The position numbers and the translations under genes were made by a program. Positions 63,134 through 64,000 of a DNA stretch of 64,000 nucleotides are shown here, in pieces (position 1 is the stretch's first letter; the number at the start of each line of letters is the position of its first letter). The DNA lies in the NCBI GenBank assembly GCA_029194675.1, contig JARFXP010000003.1:682001-746000 (forward strand), in the 5' to 3' direction. This stretch comes from Nitrospira sp. GTDB lineage: Bacteria; Nitrospirota; Nitrospiria; Nitrospirales; Nitrospiraceae. The notes beneath the pieces were generated by a model, which did not search any database, had not been told where the DNA came from, and saw only the letters and a program-made list of their open reading frames with translations.

Positions 63134-63712
63134 ATGTCAGTGGACACCATAGACCAGGCCAAACGGCCCTGGACCAGGCGTGCGTTTCTTCAGGTTTCCA
63201 TGGTGGGGACTCTACTCCTGAGTGGACGATTGGTTGGTCCACAGCCAGTGCAAGCTCGTGAGCTTCCAGAGGGGAGGCTGGCGCTGGTGAATGTGTGGAC
63301 TAATGAGCGCTTGGACGTCACCTACCGCGACGACGAGGGGAACTATGATCTGGCGGCGCTCGACGACGTGAATTATCTCCTGCGCTGCCATTACACGGGT
63401 GAAGTCGGCGCGATCGACGTGCGCGTGCTGGAGCACGTGAATTTGGTGCAGAACAAACTCGGCATCCAGGAAGAAATTCATGTGATTTCCGGTTTTCGGT
63501 CTCCCGAGTACAATGCCATGTTGGTACGGACAGACCGACATGTCGCCAAGAACAGCTTACACATGCAAGGACAAGCAATCGATCTTCTAATCCCCGGTGT
63601 TCCTCCTACGAAGCTTCGCCAAGCCGCGCTCGAACTGCGGTACGGTGGGGTCGGCTTCTACAAACGTTCCAGCTACGTGCATTTGGATTCAGGCCCCTTC
63701 CGACATTGGTAG
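63134..63712 (+). CDS. Tat-exported YcbK/DUF882-type peptidase-like protein
   Basis: This 192-residue protein has a twin-arginine-type signal (KRPWTRRAFLQVSMVGTLLL) and a DUF882 (peptidase M15-like, YcbK) domain: VNYLLRCHYTGEVGAIDVRV, VISGFRSPEYNAMLVR, SLHMQGQAIDLLIPGV (H-x-x-x-x-x-x-D metal ligands) and YVHLDSGPFRHW. Members are probable murein carboxypeptidases. The start at 63134 follows a GCAGGAGCT site; a longer frame upstream was rejected. Confidence 0.85.
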   Translation: MSVDTIDQAKRPWTRRAFLQVSMVGTLLLSGRLVGPQPVQARELPEGRLALVNVWTNERLDVTYRDDEGNYDLAALDDVNYLLRCHYTGEVGAIDVRVLEHVNLVQNKLGIQEEIHVISGFRSPEYNAMLVRTDRHVAKNSLHMQGQAIDLLIPGVPPTKLRQAALELRYGGVGFYKRSSYVHLDSGPFRHW

Positions 63713-63948
63713 CCCTTGTTCCTGGGCGCAGCAAATCCTTCCTTCAAACCACACATCGGTTCATGACAAGGATCGTGACAGCGGTTGCGTCTGAACCGGT
63801 GTGATCACTCGCCCAGTCTGTGTCTGTCACGAGGCGATCGGGGTCGTTTGTTGTAATGGTCAGCTTTCAAGGGGAATCACATCATCTATATGGCTACAGC
63901 TGTGATTGGGAATGAGCAAATGTTCTCGCTGATGGCGTCGGGTGAACT

Positions 63949-64000
63949 ATGAGAAAGACGACTCTGATTGCATTGTCGCGACTTGCCCCGGATAATGTGT
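63949..64000 (+). CDS. Possible start of a further gene (truncated at the window end)
   Basis: An ATG at 63949 opens a frame to the window end reading MRKTTLIALSRLAPDNV. There is a GGGTG sequence just upstream but no real ribosome site. With only 17 codons visible the call is tentative. The 236 bases between it and the peptidase-like gene contain nothing recognisable. Confidence 0.2.
   Translation, partial: MRKTTLIALSRLAPDNV

Overview
The window is a piece of a Gram-negative, moderately GC-rich bacterial chromosome. The gene mix resembles Nitrospira and relatives (phylum Nitrospirota): type IV pilus genes pilN-pilQ, many small lipoproteins, HDOD and PilZ proteins, a cupredoxin, BON/YtxH/DUF2934 stress genes, and GlnE halves on separate genes. 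This placement is an inference from content; no rRNA or tRNA is visible.

Layout. 1-3761: end of a pilN-pilO-pilP-pilQ operon closed by a perfect 20-bp hairpin. 4008-9169: aroB, nadE and the nitrogen pair glnB-glnA. 9213-13356: an adhesin-E-like protein, a CBS protein, a Uup-type ABC-F ATPase and a VapBC-like toxin-antitoxin pair. 13357-16103: a gene-poor stretch with DUF2934, a frameshifted YtxH gene, a BON protein and a decayed Fic-family tail. 16214-21000: two HDOD proteins, then four lipoprotein genes (a BamE-like one and three related to each other). 21336-25365: two divergent genes that each carry one half of a GlnE-type adenylyltransferase, the AT-like half with an added ACT domain. 25551-27065: a lipoprotein gene cut off by a dead IS1182-family transposase. 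27405-36826: an Ig-like secreted protein, purL, purF, a PilZ protein, a TlpA-like thioredoxin, then a tightly overlapped MBL-like/TPR/unknown/methyltransferase operon. 36945-43525: a secreted beta-rich protein, a Peptidase_MA-like protein, recG, a coiled-coil protein and a Ppx/GppA phosphatase. 43545-47200: an accessory patch with a broken nucleotidyltransferase pair, an ATP-grasp enzyme, a PqqD-like/methyltransferase fusion, a remnant of a second copy of that fusion, and a cupredoxin. 47488-51919: a histone-H1-like protein, a pentapeptide-repeat protein, scpA-scpB and a fatty-acid desaturase. 52073-58163: a minus-strand cluster with lasso-peptide type B1, B2 and C genes and a glycosyltransferase, then a TPR protein, a lipoprotein and a PagL-like barrel. 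58360-63712: a TPR protein, a SagB-type double nitroreductase preceded by a 23-codon Cys-rich leader ORF, a response regulator and a Tat-exported peptidase-like protein.

How the parts fit. PII (glnB), glutamine synthetase (glnA, with adenylylation Tyr397) and the split GlnE form a nitrogen-control set within about 18 kb. The most distinctive accessory system is the lasso-type cassette at 52-56 kb: an RRE protein, a transglutaminase-like protease and an Asn-synthetase-like cyclase whose Cys2 is Ser. No precursor peptide is obvious next to it. Two more genes of post-translational-modification type (a PqqD-like/methyltransferase fusion and SagB) lie within 10 kb, but whether they cooperate is unknown.
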